This document shows, one piece after another, positions 36,221-45,900 of a DNA stretch of 64,000 bases (positions are counted from its first letter, which is position 1; each line of letters opens with the position of its first letter). A model generated the notes under the pieces. That model did not search any database, was not told the origin of the DNA, and saw only the letters and a program-made list of their open reading frames with translations. The DNA comes from Bradyrhizobium archetypum. Lineage in GTDB: Bacteria > Pseudomonadota > Alphaproteobacteria > Rhizobiales > Xanthobacteraceae. The stretch spans positions 248,001 through 312,000 of the forward strand of contig NZ_JAAVLW010000003.1 in NCBI RefSeq assembly GCF_013114835.1, written 5' to 3'. The translations under genes were made by a program, and so were the position numbers.

Positions 36221-36302
36221 CATTGCGAGGAGCAGCGCGACGAAGCAATCCATCTTTTCTTTGCGTGGCGAGATGGATTGCTTCGCTTCGCTCGCAATGA
36301 CG
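36221..36302. repeat. palindromic intergenic repeat (CATTGCGAGGAGC type)
   Basis: CATTGCGAGGAGCAGCGCG and its mirror CGCTTCGCTCGCAATGACG frame the inner arms GACGAAGCAATCCATC and GATGGATTGCTTCG. Same family as 19261-19349. It directly precedes the thioesterase start. Confidence 0.85.
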
Positions 36303-36407
36303 TCCTGGACGACTGGTGCAGTATCGCGACTGTCCTGCTGGATTCAATGATGCCTGAGGTAATGGCTCTATCCTTCGTCATGCCGGAGCATAGCGACCAC
36401 TTATGGC

Positions 36408-38933
36408 TTACCGTTTCACCCCGCGCTGGGCGCCAGCTTCCGGCACCGCGACCGCCCGCACCGGCACCTGCCAGATGTCCTCGGCATATTCGCGGATGGT
36501 GCGGTCGGAGGAGAACCACGGCATCCGCGCCACGTTGAGGATCGAGGCGCGGGTCCAGGCCGGCATCACCTGCCAGCGCGCGTCGATGCCGCGCTGCGCC
36601 TCGTAGTAGGAATCGAAATCGGCCGAGACCATGTAATGGTCGAGATGGCGCAGCGCGTGAGCGATCGAGACGAAGCGGCCGGGATCATCGGGCGAGAATG
36701 CGCCGCTCTCGATTGCCGCGACGGCGCGGGTCAGCCGCGGCGAGCGGCGGATGACATCGGTCGCATCCAGTCCCTGCTTGCGCCGGATCGTGACATCGCC
36801 GGCTTCCATGCCGAAGATCGCGATGTTCTCCGCGCCGACATGGTCGCGTATTTCGATGTTGGCACCATCAAGCGTGCCGATGGTCAGCGCGCCGTTGAGC
36901 GCCAGCTTCATGTTGCCGGTGCCGGAAGCTTCCATTCCGGCGGTGGAAATCTGCTCGGAGAGATCGGCGGCCGGAATGATCACCTCGGCGAGGCTGACAT
37001 TGTAGTCGGCGAGGAAGACGATCTTGAGTCTTCCGGCAATATCGGGATCGTTGTTGACGACCTCGGCGACGTCATTGATCAGCTTGATGATCAGCTTGGC
37101 GTAGCGATAGCTCGCGGCCGCCTTGCCGGAGAAGATCTTCACCCGCGGCACCCAGTTGCGTTGCGGCTCGTCCTTCATCGCCTGGTACAGCGCGATCGCT
37201 TCGAGAATGTTGAGCAGTTGCCGCTTGTATTCATGGATGCGTTTGATCTGGACGTCGAACAGTGCCGATGGATCGATCTTGGTGCCGAGGCGCTCGTTGA
37301 TCAGCCGTGCCAATGCCAGCTTGTTGTTATACTTGACCTCACGAAAACGCTGCTGAAACGCGCTGTCGCTGGCGCGGGCCTCGATACGCTCGAGCAGGGA
37401 GAAGTCGTCGAGCACGGCATCGCCGCAAACCTCGCGCAGCAATTCGGTCAGCTTCGGATTGGCCAGCATCAGCCAGCGGCGGAAGGTGATGCCGTTGGTC
37501 TTGTTGGTGATGCGGCCGGGATAGAGATGGTTGAGATCGTGGAACACGGTCTCCTTCATTAGGTCGGAATGCATCGCGGACACGCCGTTGATGCGGTGCG
37601 AGCCGACGAAAGCGAGTTGTCCCATCCGCACCCGGCGGCCGGATTTCTCGTCGATCAGCGAGACCGATGCGCGATATTCGATGTCGCCCGGGCAACGCTG
37701 GTCGGCCAGCGCCAGATGCGCGGCATTGATGCGGTAGATGATTTCGAGATGCCGCGGCAATAGCCGCTCGAACAGTTCGACCGGCCAGGTCTCCAGCGCT
37801 TCCGGCAGCAACGTGTGATTGGTATAGGACAGCGTCGCCACCGTGATCTTCCACGCTTGGTCCCAGCGGAAATTGTGCAGGTCGACCAGGATACGCATCA
37901 GCTCGGCGACAGCGAGACTGGGATGGGTGTCGTTGAGCTGCACCGCGACCTTCAAGGCGAGATTGCGCAACTGTCCATCGGAAGCCAGGTGCCGCTTGAC
38001 CAGGTCCTGCAGCGACGCCGAAACGAAGAAATATTCCTGCCGCAGCCGCAGTTCACGCCCCGCGGGACTCTCGTCGTTCGGATAGAGGAATTTGCAGATC
38101 GATTCTGCGCGTGCCTCCTCGGCGACGGCGCCGAGATAGTCGCCGGTGTTGAAGACGTCGAGCCGCAGCGGATCGGGCGAGCGCGCCGACCATAGCCGCA
38201 GCGCGTTGACGTGCTGGCCGCGCCAGCCCACGATCGGCGTGTCGTAGGCGACAGCCTGCACGGTTTCTGCCGGCCGCCAGGTCGCGCGGTCACGCCCGCC
38301 GTCGTCGACATGGTCGACATGGCCGCCGAAATGAACGTGATAGACCACCTCGGCCCGCTGGAATTCCCAGGGATTGCCGAAGCTCAGCCACTCGTCCGGA
38401 TATTCCTGCTGCCAGCCCTGCGCGATGATCTGGCGGAACAGACCGAAATCGTAGCGAATGCCATAGCCGATCGCGGGAATGGCAAGCGTGGCCATGCTCT
38501 CCATGAAGCATGCCGCGAGGCGGCCGAGGCCGCCATTGCCGAGGGCTGCGTCCGGCTCGCACTTGCGCAAGTCGTCGAGCGCGACGCCGAGATCGCCGAG
38601 CGCCGCCTCGAACACCGGCAAGAGCCCCATGTTGTTCAGCGCATCGGTGAACAGGCGGCCGATCAGGAATTCGAGCGAGAGGTAATAGACCCGCTTGCTG
38701 CCGGCATCGTAGCTCTCCTTTTCCGCCGTCAGCCAGCGGTGCACGATGCGATCGCGCAGCGCCAGCGCGGCAGCCTTGTACCAATCGCGCCTCGTCGCCA
38801 TGCCGGCATCCTTGCCGATCGCGAGCCGAAGCTTGGCGAGGATCGCGCCCTTGATTTCCGTCAGCGCCAATTCATCGATCGGCTGGCCGACAGCCGGATA
38901 GTTCCCTGGGAATTGTTCCTGCAACGCATCCAT
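36408..38933 (-). CDS. glgP: glycogen/starch phosphorylase
   Basis: An 841-residue enzyme that releases glucose-1-phosphate from glycogen. Full length for the family (about 815-840). The pyridoxal-phosphate lysine is Lys676 in EASGTGNMKLALNGAL, and the PLP-phosphate region is GTLDGANIEI. The N-terminal GLGRLAACFMESMATL and GYGIRYDFGLFRQ are also typical. ATG at 38933. No other glycogen genes lie near, unlike the common glg cluster. Confidence 0.97.
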   Translation of the reverse strand: MDALQEQFPGNYPAVGQPIDELALTEIKGAILAKLRLAIGKDAGMATRRDWYKAAALALRDRIVHRWLTAEKESYDAGSKRVYYLSLEFLIGRLFTDALNNMGLLPVFEAALGDLGVALDDLRKCEPDAALGNGGLGRLAACFMESMATLAIPAIGYGIRYDFGLFRQIIAQGWQQEYPDEWLSFGNPWEFQRAEVVYHVHFGGHVDHVDDGGRDRATWRPAETVQAVAYDTPIVGWRGQHVNALRLWSARSPDPLRLDVFNTGDYLGAVAEEARAESICKFLYPNDESPAGRELRLRQEYFFVSASLQDLVKRHLASDGQLRNLALKVAVQLNDTHPSLAVAELMRILVDLHNFRWDQAWKITVATLSYTNHTLLPEALETWPVELFERLLPRHLEIIYRINAAHLALADQRCPGDIEYRASVSLIDEKSGRRVRMGQLAFVGSHRINGVSAMHSDLMKETVFHDLNHLYPGRITNKTNGITFRRWLMLANPKLTELLREVCGDAVLDDFSLLERIEARASDSAFQQRFREVKYNNKLALARLINERLGTKIDPSALFDVQIKRIHEYKRQLLNILEAIALYQAMKDEPQRNWVPRVKIFSGKAAASYRYAKLIIKLINDVAEVVNNDPDIAGRLKIVFLADYNVSLAEVIIPAADLSEQISTAGMEASGTGNMKLALNGALTIGTLDGANIEIRDHVGAENIAIFGMEAGDVTIRRKQGLDATDVIRRSPRLTRAVAAIESGAFSPDDPGRFVSIAHALRHLDHYMVSADFDSYYEAQRGIDARWQVMPAWTRASILNVARMPWFSSDRTIREYAEDIWQVPVRAVAVPEAGAQRGVKR

Positions 38934-39074
38934 TCCTGCAGTTGAGACTCACCACCACGATACTCGCCTTGCACCATCATCGAAACCGCTGGAGCATTCT
39001 TGTGCACTGCGCTGGTATGTTTTTATGCAAGGACCGGGCCGATTTCGCGGCGCAGTCGCGACCGCTTTTGGTGC

Positions 39075-39080
39075 TATAAT
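39075..39080 (+). promoter_or_regulatory. candidate -10 box upstream of the small exported protein
   Basis: TATAAT, a perfect -10 hexamer, sits 92 bases before the start at 39172. No good -35 box lies 16-18 bases upstream. The leader between them can fold (GAACC-CGGC pairs with GCCGGTTC at about 39107-39136). Confidence 0.35.
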
Positions 39081-39171
39081 TCCCCGCGAAGGCCGTGGGA
39101 CCGCCGGAACCCGGCAGGTGGGATGCCGGTTCGTGTGAGAGAGGCGTTCTCGAACAAGTGGGAGGCTTGCC

Positions 39172-39402
39172 ATGAGACTGATGATCGAGATCGCCGCCAC
39201 TGCGTTGCTGGTAGTCTGCATCAGTGCGACCAGCGCAGCCTTTGCCGCGGGTAAGACCGGCAGGAGCGCCGACGTGGTGACTTGCGCCTTCAGTGTTGCG
39301 CAGGGCACATCACCCGCCGCCCGTTGCGCGGCGATCAAGCGGCAGTGTGGCGGAAAGTTCTACGCCAATTACTGCGGGGACAAGCTGCTGTCCGCGATGT
39401 GA
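39172..39402 (+). CDS. small exported Cys-containing protein (unrecognised)
   Basis: A 76-residue protein with signal peptide MRLMIEIAATALLVVCISAT and probable cleavage after AFA. The mature part of about 50 residues has four Cys (TCAF, ARCAA, RQCGG, NYCGD), enough for two disulfides in the periplasm. GTGGGAGG precedes the ATG, giving strong support for translation. No family recognised. Confidence 0.75.
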   Translation: MRLMIEIAATALLVVCISATSAAFAAGKTGRSADVVTCAFSVAQGTSPAARCAAIKRQCGGKFYANYCGDKLLSAM

Positions 39403-39411
39403 ATTCAAGGT

Positions 39412-39443
39412 CGTCCCGGCGAAGGCCGGGACCCATAATCACC
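39412..39443. repeat. left inverted arm flanking the GIY-YIG gene
   Basis: This 32-base arm (starting CGTCCCGGCGAAGGCCGGGA) is itself a short palindrome (CCCGGCgaaGGCCGGG) and matches, inverted, the arm at 39773-39804 with one mismatch. Confidence 0.85.
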
Positions 39444-39448
39444 GCTGC

Positions 39449-39739
39449 TTAGAGCAGGTGAGACAGGTCGCTCCAATCCGGATTGGCTTCTTCGATCAAG
39501 CGAATCTTCCAGTCTCGCCGCCAATTCTTCAATTGCTTTTCTCGAGCGATCGCCTCCAGTGACGATGCAAATTCCTCGACGTGCACGAGACGGGTCACGC
39601 CGTATTGTTTAACGAAAATAGAGCCGCGGCCAGCACGATGTTGCTCAACTCGGGTGCGTACATTGTTGGTTACGCCAATGTATAGCGTTCCATACAGGCC
39701 GCTGGCGAGAATGTAGACGTAGTATGTGCCGCTGGGCAT
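39449..39739 (-). CDS. GIY-YIG nuclease family protein, single domain
   Basis: A 96-residue URI-like nuclease (COG2827 type). The N-terminus YYVYILASGLYGTLYIGVTN carries the GIY-YIG signature in its usual YVYIL...LYIGVTN form, followed by the Arg in RTRVEQHR and the Glu in EEFAS. The final EANPDWSDLSHLL is a standard tail of this group. Function is unknown; DNA nicking or cleavage is expected by family. The ATG at 39739 fits the family N-terminus. The gene lies between inverted copies of a palindromic repeat (39412-39443 and 39773-39804). Confidence 0.93.
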   Translation of the reverse strand: MPSGTYYVYILASGLYGTLYIGVTNNVRTRVEQHRAGRGSIFVKQYGVTRLVHVEEFASSLEAIAREKQLKNWRRDWKIRLIEEANPDWSDLSHLL

Positions 39740-39772
39740 GCGCTGGCCCCATCCCGCAAAAAGTCGAGCCTC

Positions 39773-39804
39773 GGTGGTTATGGGTCCCGGCCTTCGCCGG
39801 GACG
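39773..39804. repeat. right inverted arm flanking the GIY-YIG gene
   Basis: Reverse complement of 39412-39443 with a single mismatch in 32 bases. It lies 33 bases upstream of the GIY-YIG start codon. Confidence 0.85.
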
Positions 39805-39915
39805 ACGTTTCCTTAGAACAAATTAAGAACACTTTAGCAAGTATCTGATATACCATTGTGATTCGGCGCGATGCCGACACAACATCTATGGTCTATCAGT
39901 CTCCGCGAGGACTAC

Positions 39916-40347
39916 ATGTCCACCATCGCCTTCGATCAGTTCGCCCTCACCCGTATCGCCGATTTCGCGCGCTCGCTGTCGCGCCTGCATCAGGCCTCGC
40001 GCCGCCAGCTCGTCGACGACGACGCGATCGACCGCGAGTTCAATGCGGTCTGCATGTCGGTATGGGGCTACACCACCGACGATTTCAGCGACGAGCTGTT
40101 TTCGGACGTGGACCACGCCTTTCTCGATTCACTGGACGAGGCGCAGGCGCGCATCTTTGCCGCCGAGCAGGGCTACGACCTCGTCGACGACCAGGGCATG
40201 CTGACGGACTGGTGGGGCTATTGCTGGATGATCCTGGCCGAGAAGCGCGGTCTGCTGACGCCGGAAAACCGTGCGGCGGCGCGCGCGGCGATCGAGGAAA
40301 AATATCTGTCGGCGCCGAACGTGATTGGGGTCATCGTCGGGCGGTAG
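39916..40347 (+). CDS. conserved hypothetical protein (acidic, soluble)
   Basis: A 143-residue acidic protein with no signal or membrane segment. Helical N-terminus (FALTRIADFARSLSRLHQASR) and several aromatic residues (VWGYTTDDFSDELF, DWWGYCWMILAEKRGLL). The ATG at 39916 follows CGAGGAC; a longer frame from 39871 lacks a ribosome binding site. I do not recognise the family. It stands alone between the GIY-YIG unit and the DUF2865 gene. Confidence 0.82.
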   Translation: MSTIAFDQFALTRIADFARSLSRLHQASRRQLVDDDAIDREFNAVCMSVWGYTTDDFSDELFSDVDHAFLDSLDEAQARIFAAEQGYDLVDDQGMLTDWWGYCWMILAEKRGLLTPENRAAARAAIEEKYLSAPNVIGVIVGR

Positions 40348-40446
40348 GGCTGGCGTCAGTTGCGGGAATGCTGCGAGCGGGGGCCCATGCTACTTTGCAT
40401 GGGGTTGTTTTCGCAATTTCGTGTTTGGGCCTTGCGCTGTACTGCC

Positions 40447-41259
40447 TTATCGCACTTCCGCCCGCTTCGCGCCGCTCTTCGGAATCGAGGCGGTTGGCAG
40501 GTCGGCGTCGCCTCTCGGCTCGGGTAGCGCCGCGCTGCCGGCGACCATCTCGGCGCTAACCGGCGCGACCTTCATCTCGCCGAGCCGGGCGCGGACGTCG
40601 GCCGTGAGGCCGGGATAAGAGGCGACGGGCGTGAACTCCGCGCTCTGATCGGTGCCGAGCCGAACGCCGGTATAGGCCACCAGACCGTCGGTGGTGGCGA
40701 TGACGTCGCCGGAGCGCAGCGAGGTGTCGAGCGCAAGATCGACCGGCGCAAGGCCAGACGGGCTTCTGCCGTTGCAGGTGCAATCGGCGCGCAGCGCCTT
40801 GCGATAGGCGTAGGCGTTTTCGCTGTCCGCGTAACGTTCGCCATTGCTCGCGGCGGCGCTATCGATGTTGCTGCCGTAAAAAACCTTGGTGACGCTTGCT
40901 GGACAGAAGGACTGGCACATCTGAACCGGCGAGGCGTTGCCGCGCGTGGTCAGCGGAAAATATTTGCCGTCGCAGCTTCGCACGCAGAAGGCAGGCCCGG
41001 AGCCCGCGACGCGCGGCGCGGGCTGGACCGGTTGATTGTTGCCGAACGGATCGGCGAAGAAGTTGGTTGGTGAGGGGGCTTGCCGCACCTGCTGTTTTTG
41101 CATGCCGCCGAACAGGAAATCGAACAGGCCCTCGGCGGAAACGCTGCCGGGCACCAGCGCAAACGAGGCCGTGAGGATCGCTGCAGCCGCAGACATTACG
41201 CGGCGCCGCACGCGCGAAAAAGCCAACTCTGTACGCAACGCCAACTCCACCCGACGCAA
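40447..41259 (-). CDS. exported DUF2865 domain protein
   Basis: A 270-residue frame holding the DUF2865 core: GPAFCVRSCDGKYFPLT, SFCPASVTKVFYGSNID and YRKALRADCTCNG, with four to six conserved cysteines. A basic stretch RVRRRV and hydrophobic SAAAAILTASFALVPGSVSA form a signal peptide. The start is uncertain: the longest frame opens with TTG at 41259; a GTG at 41208 or ATG at 41196 would keep the hydrophobic core. DUF2865 proteins are found in Bradyrhizobiaceae; their role in the periplasm is unknown. Confidence 0.88.
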   Translation of the reverse strand: MRRVELALRTELAFSRVRRRVMSAAAAILTASFALVPGSVSAEGLFDFLFGGMQKQQVRQAPSPTNFFADPFGNNQPVQPAPRVAGSGPAFCVRSCDGKYFPLTTRGNASPVQMCQSFCPASVTKVFYGSNIDSAAASNGERYADSENAYAYRKALRADCTCNGRSPSGLAPVDLALDTSLRSGDVIATTDGLVAYTGVRLGTDQSAEFTPVASYPGLTADVRARLGEMKVAPVSAEMVAGSAALPEPRGDADLPTASIPKSGAKRAEVR

Positions 41260-41366
41260 CAGACGCGCTGAAGCGTGTCAGGCTTCAGCCGCGAGTAACC
41301 TTAACGGTGGATGGTAAAGGAGTGGTGTTCGGGGGCGGGCGGGAGCCGAAAAGAATTGAGGCCTCC

Positions 41367-41493
41367 TCCTCTCCCTCTCCCGCTCGCGGGGGAGGGTGGT
41401 GGCCGCATAAAGAATGTCCGAAGTCGGGAAGAGAGCCCCCACCCGTCACGCGCTACGCACGCGTCGACCTCCCCGCAAGCGGGAGAGGGAAAC
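41367..41493. repeat. palindromic intergenic repeat (CCCTCTCCCGC type)
   Basis: CCCTCTCCCGCTCGCGGGGG at the left recurs inverted as CCTCCCCGCAAGCGGGAGAGGG at the right, with CCCCCACCC inside. Related to 7063-7256. It lies just beyond the pyrE 3' end. Confidence 0.8.
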
Positions 41494-41502
41494 CAACAGC
41501 AA

Positions 41503-42066
41503 TCACCCCTTCAAAAATTCACCCGCCTTATACAGCGAACGAAATTCGAGCCCGGCCTCGGCAATGGCCTCGCTTGCACCTTCCTCGCGGTCGACCATGG
41601 TGAGCACCAGCACGATCTCGCCGCCGGCATCGCGCACCGCTTCGACCGCCTTCAGGGCAGAACCGCCGGTCGTGGTGACGTCCTCGACGATCACGATGCG
41701 CTTGCCCTGCAAGGTCTCGCCCTTGGCGAGCCCTTCCACTGCGAGGCGGGCGCCATGCTCCTTCGGTTTCTTGCGCACGAAGAAGGCGGCGATCGGATGC
41801 CCCTTCAGCCAGGAGAGCTGCGCGATCGCGCCCGCCAGCGGGACCGCGCCCATCTCCAGCCCGCCGATGAAATCGAGCCTGTCATCCTTCAATGCCTCAT
41901 AGGTCAGTTCGGCTAGCAGCGCCGCGCCCTCGGGGTCGAGCATGGTCGGCTTGAGGTTGAAGTAGAAGTCGCTCTTGCGGCCGGAGGCCAGCGTGATCTC
42001 GCCGCGGCCGAACGAGCGCTTGCGGATGATCTCGGCGAGACGGGCGCGGGAGGCTGATTTGGACAA
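41503..42066 (-). CDS. pyrE: orotate phosphoribosyltransferase
   Basis: Joins orotate to PRPP to make OMP in pyrimidine synthesis. The PRPP loop is [19 protein letters not shown], and substrate residues fall in [17 protein letters not shown] and [11 protein letters not shown]. No ATG begins the frame: a TTG at 42066 gives the usual N-terminus ([18 protein letters not shown]) and 187 residues, with GGGAAAG upstream. The frame continues to a TTG at 42147, which would add 27 atypical residues. Confidence 0.95.
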   Translation of the reverse strand: MSKSASRARLAEIIRKRSFGRGEITLASGRKSDFYFNLKPTMLDPEGAALLAELTYEALKDDRLDFIGGLEMGAVPLAGAIAQLSWLKGHPIAAFFVRKKPKEHGARLAVEGLAKGETLQGKRIVIVEDVTTTGGSALKAVEAVRDAGGEIVLVLTMVDREEGASEAIAEAGLEFRSLYKAGEFLKG

Positions 42067-42225
42067 GGCGGTCTTTCCCGAGTTTGAGGCGGGCCGCAAT
42101 CTATCGGCGCTTTCGGGCACATTCCAGCGCCGATCCGGCGCCGTCAACAGGGCATGGTGTCGTCATCCGCGATGGCAGATGAGCGCATATTCCGCGGCGG
42201 CGGTTGTAACCGTCTCAAGTTCCGG

Positions 42226-42260
42226 GGTACTGGATACCGCGCTTTCGCGGGGTATGACAA
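42226..42260. repeat. palindromic intergenic repeat (GTACTGGATACC type)
   Basis: GGTACTGGATACCGCG-ctttCGCGGGGTATGACA forms a stem around CCGCG/CGCGG. The same family, inverted, begins the element at 48655-48752. It ends four bases before the GST start codon, so the GST ribosome binding site lies within repeat DNA. Confidence 0.75.
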
Positions 42261-42263
42261 AAA

Positions 42264-42890
42264 ATGACGATCGAACTGCACACCTGGAACACGCCGAACG
42301 GCCGCAAGATATCGGTTGCGCTGGAGGAAATGGGACTGCCCTACACGGTGATCCCGGTCAACATCACCAAGGGCGAGCAGATGGCGCCAGCCTTCCTCAA
42401 GCTCAGCCCGAACAACAAGATCCCGGCGATCGTCGATCCCGATGGCCCTGGCGGCAAGCCGGTGAGCATTTTCGAATCCGGCGCGATCCTGCTCTATCTC
42501 GGCGAGAAGACCGGCAAGTTCCTGCCCAGGCCGCTGGCCGAACGTATCCCGGTCTATGAATGGATGATGTGGCAGATGGGCGGTTTCGGACCGATGCCGG
42601 GCCAGGTTCATCATTTCATCGCGCTGGAAAATGAAACGGACCGCGCCTATGGCCTGAAGCGCTTCATGGCCGAGACGCGCCGGCTCTATGGCGTGCTGGA
42701 CCGTCGCCTGGAGGGGCGCGAATTCGTCGCCGACGCACTATCCGTCGCCGACTTCGCCATCCTCGGCTGGGCCTGGCGCCACCCTCGCCATAAGGTGGAG
42801 CTGAAGGATTTTCCGAATGTCGAGCGCTGGTACAACGCGCTGATGGCCCGCCCGGCGACCAAGCGCGGCATGGAAGCGAAGCTGGATTGA
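42264..42890 (+). CDS. glutathione S-transferase, Ure2p/YfcG-like
   Basis: A 208-residue GST. The thioredoxin-like N-terminal half has TWNTPNGRKISVALEEMG, with NTPNG typical of the nu/Ure2p-like class, and IFESGAILLYLGEK with the GSH-binding ESGAI. The C-terminal helical half includes LSVADFAILGWAW. Such proteins are often GSH-dependent disulfide reductases. Convergent with polA. Confidence 0.93.
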   Translation: MTIELHTWNTPNGRKISVALEEMGLPYTVIPVNITKGEQMAPAFLKLSPNNKIPAIVDPDGPGGKPVSIFESGAILLYLGEKTGKFLPRPLAERIPVYEWMMWQMGGFGPMPGQVHHFIALENETDRAYGLKRFMAETRRLYGVLDRRLEGREFVADALSVADFAILGWAWRHPRHKVELKDFPNVERWYNALMARPATKRGMEAKLD

Positions 42891-42935
42891 TTTTCTCTTT
42901 CCCCGCCCACGCCGGGCGATGACAGTGCTATTGAA

Positions 42936-45900
42936 TCAATGCGCCTCGTCCCAATTGTTCGCCGCCCGCGCATCCACCTGCAGCGGCACCGAGAGTACCA
43001 CGGCCGGGAACGGCGCGTCCTGCATCACGCGCTGCACCACCGGCAGCGTCGCCGCCACCTCTTCGTCCGGCACCTCGAAGATCAGTTCGTCATGAACCTG
43101 CAGAAGCATCTGCGCCGATAGCTGTTTCTCCGCCAGCGCATCCTCCATCCGGACCATGGCGCGGCGGATGATGTCGGCGGCGGTGCCCTGCAGGCGGGCG
43201 TTGATCGCGGCGCGCTCGTTGAAGGAGCGGATCGAGGCGTTGGAGGCCTTGATATCGGGGTAATGGCATTTCCGGCCGAACAGCGTCGTCACATAGCCGT
43301 TGCTGCGGCAGAAGTCCCGCGTCTCGTCCATATAGGCGCGGATGCCCGGGAAGCGCTCGAAATATTTCTTGATGTAGGCGGAAGCTTCCTCGCGTGCGAT
43401 GCCGAGCTGGTTGGCGAGACCGAACGCCGAGATGCCGTAGATGATGCCGAAATTGATCGCTTTCGCGCGGCGGCGCACCTCGCCCGGCATGTCCTTGATC
43501 GGCACGCCGAACATTTCGGAGGCCGTCATGGCGTGAATGTCGAGCCCGTCGCGGAACGCCTGCTTCAACACGGGGATGTCGGCGATCTCAGCCAGCAGGC
43601 GCAATTCGATCTGCGAATAGTCGGCCGATACCAGCTTATGGCCTGGCGTCGAGACAAAGGCCCGGCGGATCTTGCGGCCGTCCTCGGTACGTACAGGGAT
43701 GTTCTGCAGGTTCGGCTCGTTCGACGACAGCCGCCCCGTGGTGGTCGCAGCCAGCGCGTAGGTGGTGTGCACGCGGTGGGTCTGCGGATGCACGTAATTC
43801 GGCAGCGCGTCGGTATAGGTCGATTTCAGTTTCGAGACCTGCCGCCACTCCAGAATCTTTTTCGGAAATTCGTGGCCCTGCTCGGCGAGTTCGTCGAGGA
43901 TCTGCGCCGAGGTCGACCACGCGCCGGTCTTGGTCTTGGTGCCGCCGGGGATTCCCATCTTGCCGAAGAGGATGTCGCCGATCTGCTTGGGGCTGCCGAC
44001 ATTGATCGGCTCGCCGGCAATCTCCTGTAACTCAGCCTCGACGCGCGCCGCGGTCTGGGCGAAGTCGCCCGACAGCCGCGACAGCACCTGCCGGTCGATC
44101 GAAATGCCGCGCCGCTCCATCCGCGCCAGCACGGTGACGAGCGGCCGCTCCAGCGTCTCGTAGACCGTCGTCATGTGCTCGGCGGCGAGCCGCGGCTTCA
44201 GCGCACGATGCAGCCGCAGGATCACATCGGCGCTTTCGGCTGAATAGGCGGTCGCCTTGTCAATCGCCACCTGGTCGAACGTGAGCTTGCCCTTGCCGTT
44301 GCCGATCAGCTCGCTTTCGGCGATCACCGCATGGCCAAACCAACGTTCAGCGAGCGAAGCCAGCGCATGTGAATTGCGTCCGGCGTCGAGCGCGTACGAC
44401 ATCAATTGTGCGTCGTCGACGTTGCACAGGGTGATGCCGTGCTGCGCCAGCATCACGGCGCTGAACTTGATGTCGAAGCCGATCTTGAGAATGCCCGGTG
44501 ATTCCAGCAGCGGCTGCAGCGCTGCCAACGCCTCGGCGACCGTGATCTGGTCCGGCGCGAGGCCGGCGTCGAACAGGCCTGCGCCGCCGCCGGATTGCTT
44601 GTGCGCGAGCGGGATGTAGCAGGCGTCGTTTGGCGCCAGCGCCAGCGCGATGCCGCAGATGTCGGCCTGCATCGGATCGTCCGAGCTCGCCTTGGCGTCG
44701 ATCGCGAACGTGCCGGCATCATAAGCCCGCGCAACCCAGGCCCTGAGCTCATCGAACGTGCGGATGGTCTGGTATTTGGTCCGATCGACCGGCAGTTTTC
44801 GCGCAGCCTCCGCGCGGATCGCCGCCAGCGAGATCGGCGTGCCCTTGTGGCTCGCCGCCTTGTCCTGCTTGTCGCCGCCGGTCTTGCCCGGTGCGGTGGC
44901 AGGCTTGCCTGCGGGTGGGCCATCCAGCGTCGTGCCTTCATAGCCTTCCGGCTTCTTGCCCGAGGGCGGCACCGCGAAAACGCTGGCGCCGCTCTTGTTG
45001 CCGGCATCCGGCTCGATGTCGGCGGGATCTACTTGCGAATATTCGGCGACGCGGCGGGTGAGGGTTGAGAACTCCATCGCCTTGAGGAAGGCGATCAGCT
45101 TGCGCGCATCCGGCTCGTGCACCGCAAGATCGTCGAGCGGCACTTCGAGATCGACCTTGTCGTCGAGCAGCACCAATTGCCGCGAAATCCGCGCCTTCTC
45201 GGCGTTCTCGATCAGGGCCTCGCGCCGCTTCGGCTGCTTGATTTCGCCGGCACGGGAGAGCAGGCTTTCAAGGTCGCCATATTCGGTGATCAGTTGCGCC
45301 GCGGTCTTGACACCGATGCCAGGCACGCCCGGCACGTTGTCGGTGGAATCGCCGGCCAGCGCCTGCACCTCGACCACCTTCTCCGGCGGCACGCCGAATT
45401 TCTCGATTACCTCGGCGACGCCCAGGCGGCGGTCCTTCATGGTGTCGTACATGGTCACGCAGTCGGTCACGAGCTGCATCAGATCCTTGTCCGAGGACAC
45501 AATAGTCGCCGTAGCGCCGCGTTCGCAGGCAATGCGGACATAGGTCGCGATCAGATCGTCGGCCTCGTAGCCCACCTGTTCCAGGCAGGGCAGGTCGAAA
45601 GCGCGTACCGCTTCACGGATCAATGCGAATTGCGGGATCAGGTCGTCCGGCGCCGGCGGCCGGTGCGCCTTGTAGTCGGGATAGAGCTTGTTGCGGAAGG
45701 TGATCTCCGACTTGTCGAACACGATGGCGAGGTGGGTCGGCCGGTTATCCTCCGGCATCTCGCGGAGGAGCTTCCACAGCATGTTGCAGAAGCCGAGCAC
45801 GGCATTGACCTGCAGCCCGTCGGACTTGCGGTTCAAGGGCGGCAGCGCGTGATAGGCGCGGAAAATGTAGGAGGAGCCATCGACCAGGAACACATGGTCG

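Noticed and set aside
43636..43920. Small frame inside polA
   Set aside because: Out-of-frame reading of the polymerase domain; no ribosome binding site.
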